39,082 nt of DNA. Source: Rhodospirillaceae bacterium BRH_c57. GTDB lineage: Bacteria > Pseudomonadota > Alphaproteobacteria > Rhodospirillales > Rhodospirillaceae. The stretch lies in the NCBI GenBank assembly GCA_000961745.1, contig LAEA01000092.1, positions 1 through 39,082 of the forward strand. Direction: 5' to 3'. The translations under genes were made by a program, and so were the position numbers. Shown piece by piece: positions 15,179-23,691 of the stretch (the stretch's first letter is position 1; each line of letters starts with the position of its first letter). The notes beneath the pieces were generated by a model that was not told the DNA's origin, made no database searches, and was given only the letters and a program-made list of their open reading frames with translations.

Positions 15179-17287
15179 TTACGCGCCGGTGTGCTTCTGC
15201 ATGCCGCGCCAGTCGATAGCCTTGGCGCCAAAGTCCAGGCGGGCCTTGACCTCCACGCCGTCCACGTCGAAGCCCATGCGGGTCTCGATGTAGACGCCCT
15301 CCTGGCCTTCCAGGTAGCAGTATTCGACCGTGTCGATCTGGCTGGAATCTGCCACCAGATAGAAGGCTGTGGCGCTACCGCCAGACAGCAGTTCGAGGCG
15401 CGGTTCGATGACCGGCACCAGGGACCGCATGGACGCGGGGATGACGTCGGCCTGCGTGCCCGGCACGACCAGCGCGGACAGAAGCTTTTCCACGTCGGTT
15501 TCGCGGCTGGCAGAGGCGAGCAGGAAGCGCGGGGTCAAATTCAGGATACTCTCGCCGTCCAGGCCCTTCTGATTGCGCAACTTGGACCGCATGACGCCGA
15601 GCGTGTCGGCGGTCGGCACGGTCGCGCCAGTCGTCAGGTTGGAGTGTTTTGCCGCGTGGAACAGGGCGTTGCCATCAGCCATGATCGGGTTGCCGACCAG
15701 GACGCCGTAAACGGTGTCCGATTCCAGATTGGCGGCAGCGGCACCGTACATGGCCGGCACGCGGGTGAAGGCGTCGAGGTCATCGTTGACGATGACGTGT
15801 CGGCTAATCGACACCACGCGCCCGAAGGTTTCGAGCTTGTAGGTTTCCTTGCTCTCACCGATGGTTCCGCGCTTAAACTCGCCATTCTCAGCGATCTTCT
15901 TCAGGCTCGGCGCCTCGCCAAGCTGGACGCGGTTGATGTTCTTGAAGTCAGCAGCCGAGGTGCGGCGAGCCCACAGCGGGAAGGTGCGCTGCGACTGCTG
16001 ATAGGCGTTGCGCAGGGTCTTGTTCGCCACATCGGCCAGGACGCTCGGGAAGTCTGACACGGTGTGCTGCGTGCGGATTTCCAGGGCGCGGCGGGCGATC
16101 TCCTCGCGCGACATGCCACGGGTCCGGGTGCCGGTGGCCTCGACGGCTTCGCGAGCGAAATCGACCAGCGAAAGGCCGACGTAATCGCCAGCGCGGAACT
16201 CGGGCTTGTAGGCGCCGGGATCGTAGCGGTGCAGCAGGGCGGCGGCCATGGACTTGCCGCGCACCTCGTGCTCGTCGTAGTCGCCGGAGCGGATGCCAGA
16301 CACGGTGCTGCCAGCCGGCTCGGCCTTGTTGGCGATGGCGTCCAGGGCGGCCTTGCGAACGTCGGCCACATCATGGCCGGCGGTCACATGCTGCTCTACG
16401 AACTCATCGCCCAGGTTCGCCTGACGCGCGATAGTGCGGATCTCGGCGGCACGGGTGCGCTCGGCCTGGACGGCTTCGGCGCGGACGGCAATCACAGCGG
16501 CATCATCAGCCGCCGGAATGTTGGTGACCTGATCGGCCATTTGACGCTCCTTGGTGTTGTCGGCGGGAGATGCCGTGGGGGTGATGGGGGGATCGAACGA
16601 CCGGAACCCAGCTTCGGGATCGGCAGGAATGGGGACGACGCTGATCTCGTGCGGCTCCCAATCGGTGGCGCGGTAGGTCGGTGGGGTGGTCGTCTCGTCA
16701 ACCTCGCGCTTGTGGGTCACGTAGCCCGCCGAGATATGCCGGACCACGCCAGCCACGACGTCGCGGAACATGGCGTCAGCGTCGGGACGGGCCGAGAACT
16801 TCACGCGGGCAACCAGCAAGCCGCCCTCGACGCGAGCTGAACCGGGCACGACGGCGCCGACCACGCCACGCATGGACCAGTTGTTGTGCGAGTCCAGCAC
16901 AGACGCGCCGGCATTGAGGCGGCCCAGGCGAACGGCGGCCGGGGAGATTTCCAGCGTCTCGATGTACTCACGGTCGGCGCGGTAGTCGTAGCGCCGGACG
17001 GCAGCGCCGGCTGAAATCACCACATCAACGGTGCGGTCGCTTTCGTCAACTGTGCCCGGCACCGTGCGCAGGTCCAGGCCTCGACGGTCTAGGCCCGTTC
17101 CGGGGGCGCCGCGCAGGGCGTCGAAGTCGCTACCAGCGGGGAGCGTCAAGGGCTGCGCAACAGTTTCCGGGCTTTTGGCGCGGGCTTCTGGCTCGGCTGC
17201 CGGTTCGGCCTCCCGTTCTGGCTCGGCCTCCGTAGGCGCAGGGGTTTCCGCCACCTGATCGGCGGCGGTCTGGTCGTCGTCGGTCAT
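15179..17287 (-). CDS. Prohead protease - major capsid protein fusion
   Basis: One 702-residue frame joins two head proteins. After an acidic N-terminus, residues 70-230 form a U35-type prohead protease. Its motifs are DRTVDVV, VLDSHNNW (likely catalytic His134), VRHISAGY (likely Ser186) and WEPHEISVVPIPADP. Residues 250-702 form the major capsid protein, with a helical scaffold-like stretch (about 260-310) and the shell domain containing ESKETYKLETFGRVVSISRHV. ATG 17287 has AAGGA upstream. A strong internal start at 16540 should give free capsid protein (453 residues). NCBI uses the name prohead protease/major capsid protein fusion for such genes. The protease would process the shell during maturation. 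Confidence 0.88.
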   Translation of the reverse strand: MTDDDQTAADQVAETPAPTEAEPEREAEPAAEPEARAKSPETVAQPLTLPAGSDFDALRGAPGTGLDRRGLDLRTVPGTVDESDRTVDVVISAGAAVRRYDYRADREYIETLEISPAAVRLGRLNAGASVLDSHNNWSMRGVVGAVVPGSARVEGGLLVARVKFSARPDADAMFRDVVAGVVRHISAGYVTHKREVDETTTPPTYRATDWEPHEISVVPIPADPEAGFRSFDPPITPTASPADNTKERQMADQVTNIPAADDAAVIAVRAEAVQAERTRAAEIRTIARQANLGDEFVEQHVTAGHDVADVRKAALDAIANKAEPAGSTVSGIRSGDYDEHEVRGKSMAAALLHRYDPGAYKPEFRAGDYVGLSLVDFAREAVEATGTRTRGMSREEIARRALEIRTQHTVSDFPSVLADVANKTLRNAYQQSQRTFPLWARRTSAADFKNINRVQLGEAPSLKKIAENGEFKRGTIGESKETYKLETFGRVVSISRHVIVNDDLDAFTRVPAMYGAAAANLESDTVYGVLVGNPIMADGNALFHAAKHSNLTTGATVPTADTLGVMRSKLRNQKGLDGESILNLTPRFLLASASRETDVEKLLSALVVPGTQADVIPASMRSLVPVIEPRLELLSGGSATAFYLVADSSQIDTVEYCYLEGQEGVYIETRMGFDVDGVEVKARLDFGAKAIDWRGMQKHTGA
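16538..16552 (-). promoter_or_regulatory. Internal ribosome site and start for free capsid protein
   Basis: A perfect AAGGAG at 16547-16552 lies six bases before an in-frame ATG (16538-16540) at codon 250 of the protease-capsid fusion. It is in the linker between the two domains. Initiation here would make capsid protein without the protease, so the fusion need only be a minor product, similar to nested starts such as lambda C/Nu3. Confidence 0.75.
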
Positions 17288-17313
17288 GGCGACAGTCCTT
17301 TGGTGGTTTGGGG

Positions 17314-18819
17314 TCAGTCGGGTGATTCTGTCTCGGGCTGCGGTATCGCCTGCCCGCCGGCCGACATGCGGCGCGGGTCCGTCTCAAGAACGATGCCCAG
17401 GCGGTCCAAGTCGGCGTTGTGCTTGGCGATGGCCTCAAGTTGTTCGCGCGGGTCGTATCCGTTGCGGGCGACCATCTGATCCCACGTCATACCGCCGGCC
17501 CGGACCTCCAGAATGTCGGCCTTCAGGTCTTTCAGCGGATCAATGCGCTCGAACTTCGGGGCCACCCACTCGGTCGGGTATCCGCTTTTCCGGTCAGGCA
17601 GCTTGCCGGCCGCGATAGCCTGTGCAATCCACCGCTTGCGGGTCGGCTTGCACAGCATCTTGATGAGCGTTTGCCACTGGAACCGCTCCATGTTCCGGCG
17701 GAACTCAATCTTTCCGGCGCGGAGGCTGCTGTAGCTGGCCTGTCGGAGGTCACCTGTAAGCTGGTCGTATGTGATACCCATGCCGGACGCGACAGCCATC
17801 AGCGTTTGCAGGGTGTAGGGGTCGTATGCCGTATGGCCTTGCGGGTTGATGACTTCGATGGATTCGCCCGGCTTGGTGTAGACGACCATGCCCGGCTCCA
17901 TGCCTTCGATGGGCTGGCCGTTTTCGTCTGTCCGCTCCACGCCGATAGGGTCGGCGTCTTCATTGTCCGGCCGGGTGACGACGACACCCAAGCACGCCTC
18001 GACCTTGGCCTTGACGAGCGCGGCCTCGTGGAACTCATCAAGATCACGCACCCGCATCATGACGGGGGCGAACCACGTCACGCCACGCGGGAGGCCCTGG
18101 CGATCCTTGCTGTAGATGTGGGCGATGTTTTCGGCTGGAACGCGGACACTTTCCATGCCCGCCCGAGAGGTCAATGTGGCGTCGCCGGGGTGCTGCCGGT
18201 AAAGCCAGTAGGCTGAGCGGTTCTCGATGGCGTCGAACTCGATGCCCAGGCGTACAAAGCCGCCGGACGCCGTGGCCGACGTGTCGCGGCTGGTGTCGAG
18301 ATAGTCGCCTTCGAGCAACTGAAGCTGAAGTGGCACAGTCTCCATGTTGTCGGCCGCGCGGCGCGGCCGGAATCGGCAGAGGACTTCGCCACCCTCTACG
18401 ATGGTCCGCACCGCCAGATGTTGCAGGCCGGCGAAATCAAGCTGGCCGTCTGCGTCGCACTCGTCTTCCGCCCATTTCTTCCAGAGCGCATCGACTTTCT
18501 TGTCAAGCTCAACGTCGCCCGTGCGGCTCTTGGCCTCGATGCCAGTGCCGACCGCGTTAGATGCGATGATCGAGACAGCGCGGGCGGCATACGGGTTGTT
18601 GCGGACCATGTCACGGGCATTTGCGCGCAGGCGAGCGATTGCCGGGCCAGCCTCCGCAGCGGCCGACGTGCCGGACGTAATCCAGCCATCAGTTCGCCGG
18701 GAGTGACGCGCGGCCTCGTAGGAGCGCACCGTCTCCATGGCTGCCCGTTGGCGCGCACGGTTCAACCCCGCACCGGGCGAGAAGAACGCCACTGTGCGAT
18801 CCAGGATGTTGAGTTTCAT
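17314..18819 (-). CDS. Portal protein (lambda gpB family)
   Basis: The 501-residue protein carries the hallmarks of lambda-type portals: MVRNNPYAARAVSIIASNAVGTGI (about 71-94), the FRPRRAADNMETVPLQLQLLEGDYLD segment, HIYSKDRQGLPRGVTWFAPVM, and GMGITYDQLTGDLRQASYSSLRAGKIEFRR. A dodecamer of this protein forms the head vertex through which DNA is packaged. It is encoded between the gpW connector and the protease-capsid gene, exactly as in lambda (W-B-C). ATG 18819 lies five bases past the gpW stop. Confidence 0.95.
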   Translation of the reverse strand: MKLNILDRTVAFFSPGAGLNRARQRAAMETVRSYEAARHSRRTDGWITSGTSAAAEAGPAIARLRANARDMVRNNPYAARAVSIIASNAVGTGIEAKSRTGDVELDKKVDALWKKWAEDECDADGQLDFAGLQHLAVRTIVEGGEVLCRFRPRRAADNMETVPLQLQLLEGDYLDTSRDTSATASGGFVRLGIEFDAIENRSAYWLYRQHPGDATLTSRAGMESVRVPAENIAHIYSKDRQGLPRGVTWFAPVMMRVRDLDEFHEAALVKAKVEACLGVVVTRPDNEDADPIGVERTDENGQPIEGMEPGMVVYTKPGESIEVINPQGHTAYDPYTLQTLMAVASGMGITYDQLTGDLRQASYSSLRAGKIEFRRNMERFQWQTLIKMLCKPTRKRWIAQAIAAGKLPDRKSGYPTEWVAPKFERIDPLKDLKADILEVRAGGMTWDQMVARNGYDPREQLEAIAKHNADLDRLGIVLETDPRRMSAGGQAIPQPETESPD

Positions 18820-18823
18820 GCGG

Positions 18824-19039
18824 TCAGCCCTTGCGGAAGCGGGTCAGGGATGTGCGCTTGGTCGGCTTCGGCGGGCTGATCGGACTGGACACGCCAAGCG
18901 CGGACGACATGCGGGCAATCGCCCGCTCCATGTCGTCCTGCGTCCGGTAAGTGGTTTGGTTGTCGCCCTCTTTGACGGTCAGGACGCCGGACGCCCAGGC
19001 CGCGACCAAGGCGTTTAGCTGGGCTTGCGTGACCGCCAT
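18824..19039 (-). CDS. Head-tail connector gpW-like protein
   Basis: The 71-residue protein has the gpW pattern: an N-terminal helix (QAQLNALVAAWASGV), a beta-hairpin around VKEGDNQTTYRTQDDM, and a second helix (ERAIARMSSALG). The basic tail reads TKRTSLTRFRKG. gpW sits below the portal and stops DNA leaking before the tail joins. It lies between terminase large subunit and portal genes, as in lambda (A-W-B). Confidence 0.88.
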   Translation of the reverse strand: MAVTQAQLNALVAAWASGVLTVKEGDNQTTYRTQDDMERAIARMSSALGVSSPISPPKPTKRTSLTRFRKG

Positions 19040-19048
19040 GTGAGGCTC

Positions 19049-21070
19049 CTATATCCAGCCGCCGCGCCCACGACTGCCGCCACCTAGCCACCCGCGCTTT
19101 TTGGGCTTTGGTTCAGGCTGCCGGGGCGCGGGCAAAGAAGAAGCCGCCTGCTGGGGGGCGGGCGGCTTGGGGTGGGTCTGCTGTTCTGTGGGTGGCGGTG
19201 GCAGGGCTTGAGGCTTTTCCTCAGTCGCCCCAAGCGCGTTCCGTAGCTGCGCCCATTTGGCTGGCTTCCATCGGTCCATGCCCAGCATGACGGCCACGGC
19301 ACGGGGGTACTTCCAGCAGTCGAGGGCTTCGGTCGCATGGACCTTTTTCCACTCGGCCCGGTCTTCCATCCACTGATCGCCAACAAGCTGTTTGCACGTT
19401 TCCTCGGTCGCCCAAGTCGGAAGGTGGACATAGCCCGGCGGATAACCCTGCCCGTCTGCGACTTGCTGGGCGGTCGGCGGTTCCTGGCCGAGAAAGCCGT
19501 AAAGCTCCAGGGTCAGGATATGGCCGCCGACGTGGCCGATCTGCATGCCTGTCTTGCGCCGCTTTCCGTTGGCGGACACGTCATTGACCGGACCCCACCG
19601 GAACGCCGGGGCCTGCAACGTGTTGGCACCCTTGACTGGAACGACCCATCGGCCGTACTTCCGGGCCCACTTTTCAACCTGCGTGGTGGCGAACCCGGTA
19701 TCAATCGCCACCTTGAACGGCTTCATTTCCGCACCAGCCGCGTGGGTGAACGTGTCGCCCATGATCGCGTCGAGCTTTGTCCACGTCGCGTCGTTGAAGG
19801 GGTCGCCGGTCACCACAGTGTGGTCGATAAGCCATTGCTGGCCGTCTTCACCGTAGCCCCACACGTAGCGTTCTATGCGGTCCTTCTGCACGTCGATGCC
19901 GGCCAGCAGCAACCGGACGGCCATCGGGACAGAGCCCATGGGCCAGTCTTCGCGGCGGTCGTAGAGGATGCGCCACGGAGGCGCCTCGCCTCGAATCTCC
20001 CAAGTCTCGCCCAAGGTCTGGTTGACGAACGTCACCATCTTCGCCGGGTTCTTGCCGCAGCGGACTTTCTCGCGGGCGACCTCAAGCCACGATGCATTGG
20101 CGAATTGGCTGTAGAGGGCCGACACGTGGAACGAGCGGTGCGGCCAATGCTCCGGCGCTGACGCGCGCCACTCACCGGCCGCGTCCATGTCGGGCTTGTG
20201 CTGCTCCTCGATCACGCAGCCATTGAGACAGACGTACCAAGCCTTGGTCGGTGCGCGCTTCGGCTCCCATCGCAGGCCGGGGCCGGTGCCGTCACCCAGG
20301 GTGAGGCGCTGCATTTCGCCGCAGTGAGGGCAAGGCACATAGCGGTATTCCTGGGTGCCCGCAAGGAACAGGCCTTCGATCTTGCTGCCCTTGTTGGTCT
20401 GCGGGTCGAACTTCACGGTTGGTGACGAGCCGGCCACCTTCTTCGGTTCGTCGGACGTGATGCACCGCTTGAAGGCAAGCTCGGCTTGGTCGCCCTCAAG
20501 GCCAGCGGTCGGAGGATAGCCGTCCGGCTCCTCAAGGATGACCACATCGGCCGTGACGCGCCTAAATTCCTTCGGGCTGTTCGCGCCCTTGACCTTGATC
20601 GAGCCGCCCGGAAAGACCTTGGCGCGGATCTTGTTGCGGCTGTCGCGGGTCTTGTACTGGACGACCTGACGAATCGCAGGCCAGTTGAGCAGGCGCACGA
20701 GGTCGGTGTTGCTGTAGTCCTCGGCGTCGTCAATCGTCGGCTGATAGACTAGGACGCGCAAAGGCCGCTGGTCGATGAGCCAGCCGAGGTAGGCGTTTAC
20801 GATCTCGCTGTAACCGATGCGCGACGACTTCATGACGGTGACTTGCGTCACGTCCGGGTCGCCCAGGGCCTCAAGGATTCCTTGCTGCAGAGGCCAGGGA
20901 CGGTATCGCTTGCCGGCCTCAAGCCGGACGTTGTTCGAGGCCCACTCGACCAGGGGAAGGGTGCGCTTCGGCTTCAGGGCAGCAAGAATGAGGGCGGCGC
21001 CATCAACGACAAGTTGGCCGCCGCGAACGGCCAACGTCTCAATCGTCCTCGCTGCCGCCGTCTTCGCCAT
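19049..21070 (-). CDS. Terminase large subunit (GpA family)
   Basis: The 673-residue protein is the packaging motor ATPase and nuclease. The ATPase domain has a Walker A-like VMKSSRIGYS (about 79-88) and a Walker B segment VVILEEPD (about 176-183). A zinc-finger-like insert has Cys pairs CPHC and CLNGC (about 247-285). The nuclease domain has LLLAGIDVQKDRIE and VAIDTGF with acidic residues. The C-terminus is Pro/Gln and Gly-rich, ending GGSRGRGGWI, and may contact portal. ATG 21070 is preferred over a TTG at 21079 because GGAGGAG is ten bases away. The gene overlaps the small subunit by 32 bases. GpA-type enzymes usually cut at cos sites. Confidence 0.95.
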   Translation of the reverse strand: MAKTAAARTIETLAVRGGQLVVDGAALILAALKPKRTLPLVEWASNNVRLEAGKRYRPWPLQQGILEALGDPDVTQVTVMKSSRIGYSEIVNAYLGWLIDQRPLRVLVYQPTIDDAEDYSNTDLVRLLNWPAIRQVVQYKTRDSRNKIRAKVFPGGSIKVKGANSPKEFRRVTADVVILEEPDGYPPTAGLEGDQAELAFKRCITSDEPKKVAGSSPTVKFDPQTNKGSKIEGLFLAGTQEYRYVPCPHCGEMQRLTLGDGTGPGLRWEPKRAPTKAWYVCLNGCVIEEQHKPDMDAAGEWRASAPEHWPHRSFHVSALYSQFANASWLEVAREKVRCGKNPAKMVTFVNQTLGETWEIRGEAPPWRILYDRREDWPMGSVPMAVRLLLAGIDVQKDRIERYVWGYGEDGQQWLIDHTVVTGDPFNDATWTKLDAIMGDTFTHAAGAEMKPFKVAIDTGFATTQVEKWARKYGRWVVPVKGANTLQAPAFRWGPVNDVSANGKRRKTGMQIGHVGGHILTLELYGFLGQEPPTAQQVADGQGYPPGYVHLPTWATEETCKQLVGDQWMEDRAEWKKVHATEALDCWKYPRAVAVMLGMDRWKPAKWAQLRNALGATEEKPQALPPPPTEQQTHPKPPAPQQAASSLPAPRQPEPKPKKRGWLGGGSRGRGGWI

Positions 21071-21533
21071 CGCGTCCAAGCTCCTCCTCGACGCGCGTCA
21101 ACGTCAAGTCTTCCAAGGCATCATCCAGTGCGTCGGCAATTCGCGCCTTCATCTTCGGGTCAAGGCCTTGGACCTGGCCGGGCACCCTGCGGAGGCGGCC
21201 CTGCGTCATGGCGATGATCTGGCGGATCGCGTCAATCCAGGGGGCGTACTCGACAAGCTCGTTGCGCCGCTCGGCGTTCTTCATGGCGTAGTGGTCGGCC
21301 TGCTCTTTGGCGAGGCGGGCGCGCTCAACTTCAATGTTGAGGCCTTCCGCTTCGGCGGCATCGGATGCCCGGCCCGCCGCGCGCTCCCTGAGGTGACGCA
21401 GATAGGAAACCCGGCAGGCGTCCAGATCCAACGCGCCACGCCCGGTTTTGCTGAAGACACCACGCGAAATTAGGTCACGCACAGAGCGGTCGGAGAGGTC
21501 CAGATGCTCGGCAACCTCACCCTGTGTCGCCAT
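21039..21533 (-). CDS. Terminase small subunit (Nu1-type)
   Basis: The 164-residue protein starts with a winged-helix motif: TQGEVAEHLDLSDRSVRDLISRGVF (residues 3-27), the DNA-recognition part of Nu1-type small subunits. The middle helix ERARLAKEQADHYAMKNAERRNELVE is the family hallmark, and an acidic C-terminus follows. It binds the packaging site and brings in the large subunit, whose gene overlaps it. ATG 21533 follows a 126-base non-coding gap that could hold the packaging site. Confidence 0.9.
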   Translation of the reverse strand: MATQGEVAEHLDLSDRSVRDLISRGVFSKTGRGALDLDACRVSYLRHLRERAAGRASDAAEAEGLNIEVERARLAKEQADHYAMKNAERRNELVEYAPWIDAIRQIIAMTQGRLRRVPGQVQGLDPKMKARIADALDDALEDLTLTRVEEELGRDGEDGGSEDD

Positions 21534-21624
21534 GTCAAAAACCCCTCAACCGGAAGCGGAACCCCCTTAGGGAAAGCTCATGCCTAGACAAAGTGCGAGG
21601 CCCGAATTCCCCCCAAACACGGGG

Positions 21625-21633
21625 TTATCCACA
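21625..21633 (+). promoter_or_regulatory. Perfect DnaA-box sequence upstream of terminase small
   Basis: TTATCCACA matches the standard DnaA box exactly. It is a single copy in the 126-base gene-free gap (21534-21659) before the small terminase gene, near a short CCCC/GGGG inverted repeat (21609-21624). This gap is also where a lambda-type cos site would lie. A lone box can be chance. Confidence 0.35.
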
Positions 21634-21659
21634 GGGACCCAATGCCCCTACACGAACGA

Positions 21660-22400
21660 TCACCGCGCCGTCCCAAGCGCCCGAACCATCGCGGCATCGA
21701 GGTTGTCGCCCATCTTCTCCCGCACCACTTCCGCCACGATACCCTCCATATCGAAGCGGCTCTCGTACTTGGCGGGCTGGGTGAACAGCAGCACCGGCTT
21801 GATCGCGCTACCCTCGGCGAACACGAACCGCTGCCACACGCCGGGCCGCAGGTGCTTGGTGCGCGGGTTGTCCTCAGAGGCGAGGAAGTACCGTTCCTTC
21901 CGGCGTTTCCCCTTGCTCTTGCGGCCTTTCGTGGCGTTGGCGTTATAGCCGACCTGGGTGAAGCCTCGGACGGCGGACAGAGCCTTGACCAGTTGCCCGC
22001 GCCGCATGTTGCCGTAGGCGTCGAGTTGCGCGCCACCACCGGGCACGAACTGCATATCCCTGGGCAGCAGGGCTTGGCCCTTCAACTGCCGCTCGCTGCC
22101 CTTGTCGCGTCGTCCGCCGCCGTCAACCTGAGGGATGAGGTAGCGGCCAGCCTGATACTTGTAGCCCACGTCAGCCACCAGATTAGCCTTAGTCGCGGGC
22201 GTGACCTGCGTGCTGTTGATCGTCCAGCGCGTGGGTTGGTCAAAGATTTCAGGTAGCAGCTTCTTGATGCGGGTCTGCGCGTCCTTGGCGGTCTGTGTCA
22301 GGGCCAGGGCGACGGCGAACGGGGCTTGCTTCTCCAAGCGGGAAAACGCCTTGGCCTGCGAGGCGGTGTCGAGGGTGATATTGAACCACTCACGGGCCAT
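21660..22400 (-). CDS. Putative virion morphogenesis / minor tail protein
   Basis: The 246-residue basic protein begins MAREWFNITLDTASQAKAF and has FAVALALTQTAKDAQTRIKKLLP (about 28-50). A Gly/Arg-rich middle follows (GGGRRDKGSERQLKGQALLPRDMQ), then RTKHLRPGVWQRFVFAEG and KPVLLFTQPAKYESRFDMEGI. The N-terminal helix with LALTQTAKDAQ is typical of gpZ-like or virion-morphogenesis proteins. Its position before terminase is unusual for such proteins, being closer to where lysis genes lie in lambda. I am sure it is coding, but unsure of its role. Confidence 0.6.
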   Translation of the reverse strand: MAREWFNITLDTASQAKAFSRLEKQAPFAVALALTQTAKDAQTRIKKLLPEIFDQPTRWTINSTQVTPATKANLVADVGYKYQAGRYLIPQVDGGGRRDKGSERQLKGQALLPRDMQFVPGGGAQLDAYGNMRRGQLVKALSAVRGFTQVGYNANATKGRKSKGKRRKERYFLASEDNPRTKHLRPGVWQRFVFAEGSAIKPVLLFTQPAKYESRFDMEGIVAEVVREKMGDNLDAAMVRALGTAR

Positions 22401-22428
22401 CGCACCACCTCACCACCAAGTCACGCGG

Positions 22429-22941
22429 TCAATCTTCGTCTGTTTCCGTCAGGTTGGGCGGCCCGTTCCCGAGATGCGCGCCGCCGCCTTTGCCGCTGGG
22501 GCCGATGAAAAGAAAGCCCTTCCGTATGACCACCCTCGCCATAAACGCAGACAGAACACGAGACCATTCGTCTCGACTTAAATGTCCAGTGAAGTGAAGG
22601 CCAGATTCGGCCAGCACCTCCTTGGCGGCACCCAAGACCCTCCGGCCAGCACCCAACCGCAGAAAGTCAGCCTCCGAGAGCGCCGACGCCTTATCAGGCC
22701 CGCCTAGCGCGGCAATGAACTTGATGGCCTTATTTCTGGATCGCTCACTCGTTCCTTTGGGCGGGAGGGTGGCGACCCTTTTTGCTCTAGCGTCCTTCCT
22801 GGCTGCCCGCTTGCAGTCTGCCACCAGCACCCTTGCCGCTTTCTCGCGAGTCCGGGCGTCGCACGCCTCGGCTACTTCGCGGTCCTTGTGTCTGTGTCCA
22901 CGATCGCAGATGTAGACCACCTCGGCCACTTCCCGAACCAT
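22429..22941 (-). CDS. Hypothetical basic protein
   Basis: The 170-residue protein has an N-terminal Cys/His segment (VVYICDRGHRHKDREVAEACDAR) that could bind metal. A very basic helix follows (about 44-60), then a short alpha-helical domain (residues 70-145) with SRDEWSRVLSAFMARVVIR. It is encoded between small membrane proteins and the gpZ-like gene. I do not recognise the family. It does not resemble an endolysin. Confidence 0.6.
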   Translation of the reverse strand: MVREVAEVVYICDRGHRHKDREVAEACDARTREKAARVLVADCKRAARKDARAKRVATLPPKGTSERSRNKAIKFIAALGGPDKASALSEADFLRLGAGRRVLGAAKEVLAESGLHFTGHLSRDEWSRVLSAFMARVVIRKGFLFIGPSGKGGGAHLGNGPPNLTETDED

Positions 22942-23032
22942 TCTCGCTACCCTTTCGCGCCCCTGCTGAAAGCACGGAAGGCGCGCAGGGTACGCGCTTT
23001 TCGGGAGCTACCCTATCCGCGCAATAAGTATA

Positions 23033-23146
23033 TCACCACCCCCGCCGATCACCCAACCGCCAAACATAGGCCGCACCAGCCACCGCACACACAGCCCCGA
23101 TGCACAGGCAAGCCACCGCCCAGCCTGTCCACGGGTGCGAGGTCAT
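23033..23146 (-). CDS. 37-residue single-helix membrane protein
   Basis: A small frame starts at ATG 23146, four bases after the previous gene's stop, with AAGGG eight bases upstream. The peptide is mostly one hydrophobic helix (WAVACLCIGAVCAVAGAAYVW, residues 9-29, cut here by a Cys-rich stretch) followed by a positive C-terminus RLGDRRGW. Together with the upstream 65-residue protein it makes a tandem membrane pair in the lambda lysis-gene position. A holin or antiholin role is possible but unproven. Confidence 0.6.
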   Translation of the reverse strand: MTSHPWTGWAVACLCIGAVCAVAGAAYVWRLGDRRGW

Positions 23147-23150
23147 GGGG

Positions 23151-23348
23151 TCAACCCTTCAGAGAAAAGCCCAGGCCAATAAGGCACCCGGCCATCACTA
23201 GACATAACAGCGTCAAGACAGCCCCGGCGAACGTACCAACGCGCTTCCCGTGCTCGTACGCTGCGCGCTCATCTGGATCGTAGATGACCACACCGCGCGG
23301 CGGGGGTGGTGTCCAGCCTATCGGGTCCGGCATCGGGGGCTTTGCCAT
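23151..23348 (-). CDS. 65-residue membrane protein
   Basis: ATG 23348 overlaps the upstream stop (TGATG) and has GGAGG eight bases away. The N-terminal half is soluble and proline-rich (KPPMPDPIGWTPPPP), with EHGKRVG just before one membrane helix (TFAGAVLTLLCLVMAGCLIGLGF, about 38-60). It ends SLKG. The pairing with the next 37-residue membrane protein, downstream of the late-control region, suggests a lysis or membrane role. The family is not recognised. Confidence 0.68.
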   Translation of the reverse strand: MAKPPMPDPIGWTPPPPRGVVIYDPDERAAYEHGKRVGTFAGAVLTLLCLVMAGCLIGLGFSLKG

Positions 23349-23635
23349 CACACCGCCTCCGGCACACCATCTTCCCGGATGCGGATGACGCGCCCATCCT
23401 TCATGCGGACCTCTGCCACGTCGCCGTCGATCATGGGGATGTGCCAGTTGACCGCGCCGGCAACGGTGTCAACGCGGATCATGGCGATCTCGCATTGCAG
23501 GGTCAGAACGGGGCCGATCTCCAGCATGGCTCCGTAGGTGATAGGCAGAACCTCGCCCAAGTCAGCACCCGTCTCGGCGTCGAGGATCTTGGTCCCGACG
23601 CCTGTGCCGTTGTCGCTCACGATGCGGATGGGCAT
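23348..23635 (-). CDS. Small beta-rich hypothetical protein, first late gene
   Basis: The 96-residue protein starts at ATG 23635 with GAGG nine bases upstream. An upstream start at 23713 would run through a terminator hairpin. It is mostly beta-strand, with repeated ITYGAMLEIGPVLTLQ and VRMKDGRVIRIREDG segments, resembling small phage barrel proteins. It is the first gene after the terminator at 23662-23691, so it should be made only when that terminator is passed. The function is unknown. Confidence 0.62.
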   Translation of the reverse strand: MPIRIVSDNGTGVGTKILDAETGADLGEVLPITYGAMLEIGPVLTLQCEIAMIRVDTVAGAVNWHIPMIDGDVAEVRMKDGRVIRIREDGVPEAV

Positions 23636-23661
23636 GTCGTCACACCTCATGTCGGAATGCG

Positions 23662-23691
23662 AAAAGCCCGCCACCGTGAGGCAGCGGGCTT
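23662..23691 (-). terminator. Intrinsic terminator ahead of the late genes (tR'-like)
   Basis: On the minus strand, AAGCCCGC pairs with GCGGGCTT around a 12-base loop region that has two further pairs, and TTTT follows. It lies after the early operon and its Q-position gene and before the first late gene, so leftward transcription must pass it to reach head and tail genes. Confidence 0.8.

Noticed and set aside
14762-16057. A 431-residue open frame on plus opposite the capsid gene
   Set aside because: It is antisense to the protease-capsid fusion, is Gly/His/Asp-rich and has no domain pattern.
19049-21079. TTG start for the large terminase
   Set aside because: The ribosome site would be only one to four bases away, whereas ATG 21070 has better spacing.
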